From contig NW_020167529.1 in the NCBI RefSeq assembly GCF_001641265.1, forward strand, positions 521,001-585,000: 64,000 bases of DNA, written 5' to 3'. Origin of the DNA: Pseudogymnoascus destructans (lineage: Eukaryota; Ascomycota; Leotiomycetes; Thelebolales; Thelebolaceae). Numbering within the stretch: position 1 is the stretch's first letter; each line of letters opens with the position of its first letter. Positions 63,875 to 64,000 of this stretch are shown here, in pieces. The position numbers were made by a program, and so were the translations under genes. Below the pieces are notes generated by a model. It worked only from the letters and a program-made list of their open reading frames with translations. It was not told the origin of the DNA and searched no databases.

Positions 63875-64000
63875 GCGTAGGGTAGATTTTCCTTATTAAT
63901 AACTTGTTGAAAAGTGTCAAATGGATTTGCAAGTAGCAAAGATCGTATGAGTAGTGACTCTTCAGAATCCTTTTGAATTGTCTGTGGTCTTCCGCTTCGT

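Larger units (their letters stand above)
62489..64000 (-). pseudogene. Decayed Tc1/mariner-type transposase (split by a solo LTR)
   Basis: Read on the minus strand from the right edge: an N-terminal helix-turn-helix region (GRPQTIQKDSEESLLIRSLL, about 63880-64000), then after the LTR QPIVRKNICLKAYLDNIIPS, the first catalytic Asp in IFSDESYINF (about 63200) and FVDDNVSLHLKAHQSLEDYM with WPPNSPNLHPIENAFDYLKD near 62510-62670. The last gives the second Asp and the final acidic residue. Several nonsense codons are present, including one just before FVDDN (about 62683). Its 3' end is lost at the junction with the repeat at about 62490. Confidence 0.85.

Overview
The window looks like a transposon-rich accessory region of a filamentous ascomycete, probably Eurotiales-like. 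The evidence is short 45-70 bp introns with GTAAGT/GTATGT donors and CTAAC-type branch sites, and families typical of such fungi: NACHT-ankyrin and NB-ARC STAND proteins, FunK1 kinase, DUF7924, APH-type kinases and a fungal AAA ATPase. The lineage is inferred; no rRNA or conserved housekeeping gene is present to fix it.

Layout. 1-~8.9 kb: a large hAT-type element cut by the left edge of the window. It carries a broken transposase, an acidic-tailed protein and a histone H3-like gene, and a palindromic pair of pogo/Fot1 transposons is inserted in it. 9.0-13.7 kb: an AT/GG-rich repeat, a NACHT-ankyrin gene and gene remnants. 13.99-19.91 kb: element A, a complete 5,901-bp hAT element with a perfect 8-bp target duplication, sitting in the intron of a small host gene. 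It again carries transposase, an acidic coiled protein and an H3-like gene. 20-30 kb: an APH kinase, Myb/FunK1 fragments, a degenerate peroxiredoxin, a decayed NB-ARC/TPR STAND gene and a nucleoside-deoxyribosyltransferase-like gene. 30.46-34.66 kb: element B, a deleted relative of A with two nested solo LTRs, breaking a host gene near its 3' end. 37.7-41.3 kb: an unknown gene, a second APH kinase and a second small host-family gene. 41.52-48.97 kb: a complete Ty3/gypsy chromovirus with identical-looking LTRs and an extra antisense gene. 50-56 kb: a FunK1 remnant, a DUF7924 gene and an unknown four-exon gene. 56.7-62.0 kb: an AAA ATPase truncated by element C, a chimera of B-like and A-like halves. 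62-64 kb: a decayed Tc1/mariner transposon with a nested solo LTR.

The most interesting find is a class of hAT elements that appear to encode their own histone H3 variant. Two clearly different families (1-8.9 kb and element A/B) share the same arrangement: transposase, then an acidic protein on the same strand, then a divergently transcribed spliced H3-like gene. Each family has its own short motif repeated in introns and spacers. All three H3 N-tails keep Lys4 but have Arg where Lys9 should be. A transposon-borne chromatin or silencing-evasion module is my inference; the gene content, termini and splice structures are read from the sequence.

All introns were inferred by eye from splice motifs and reading frame; none is confirmed by transcript data.
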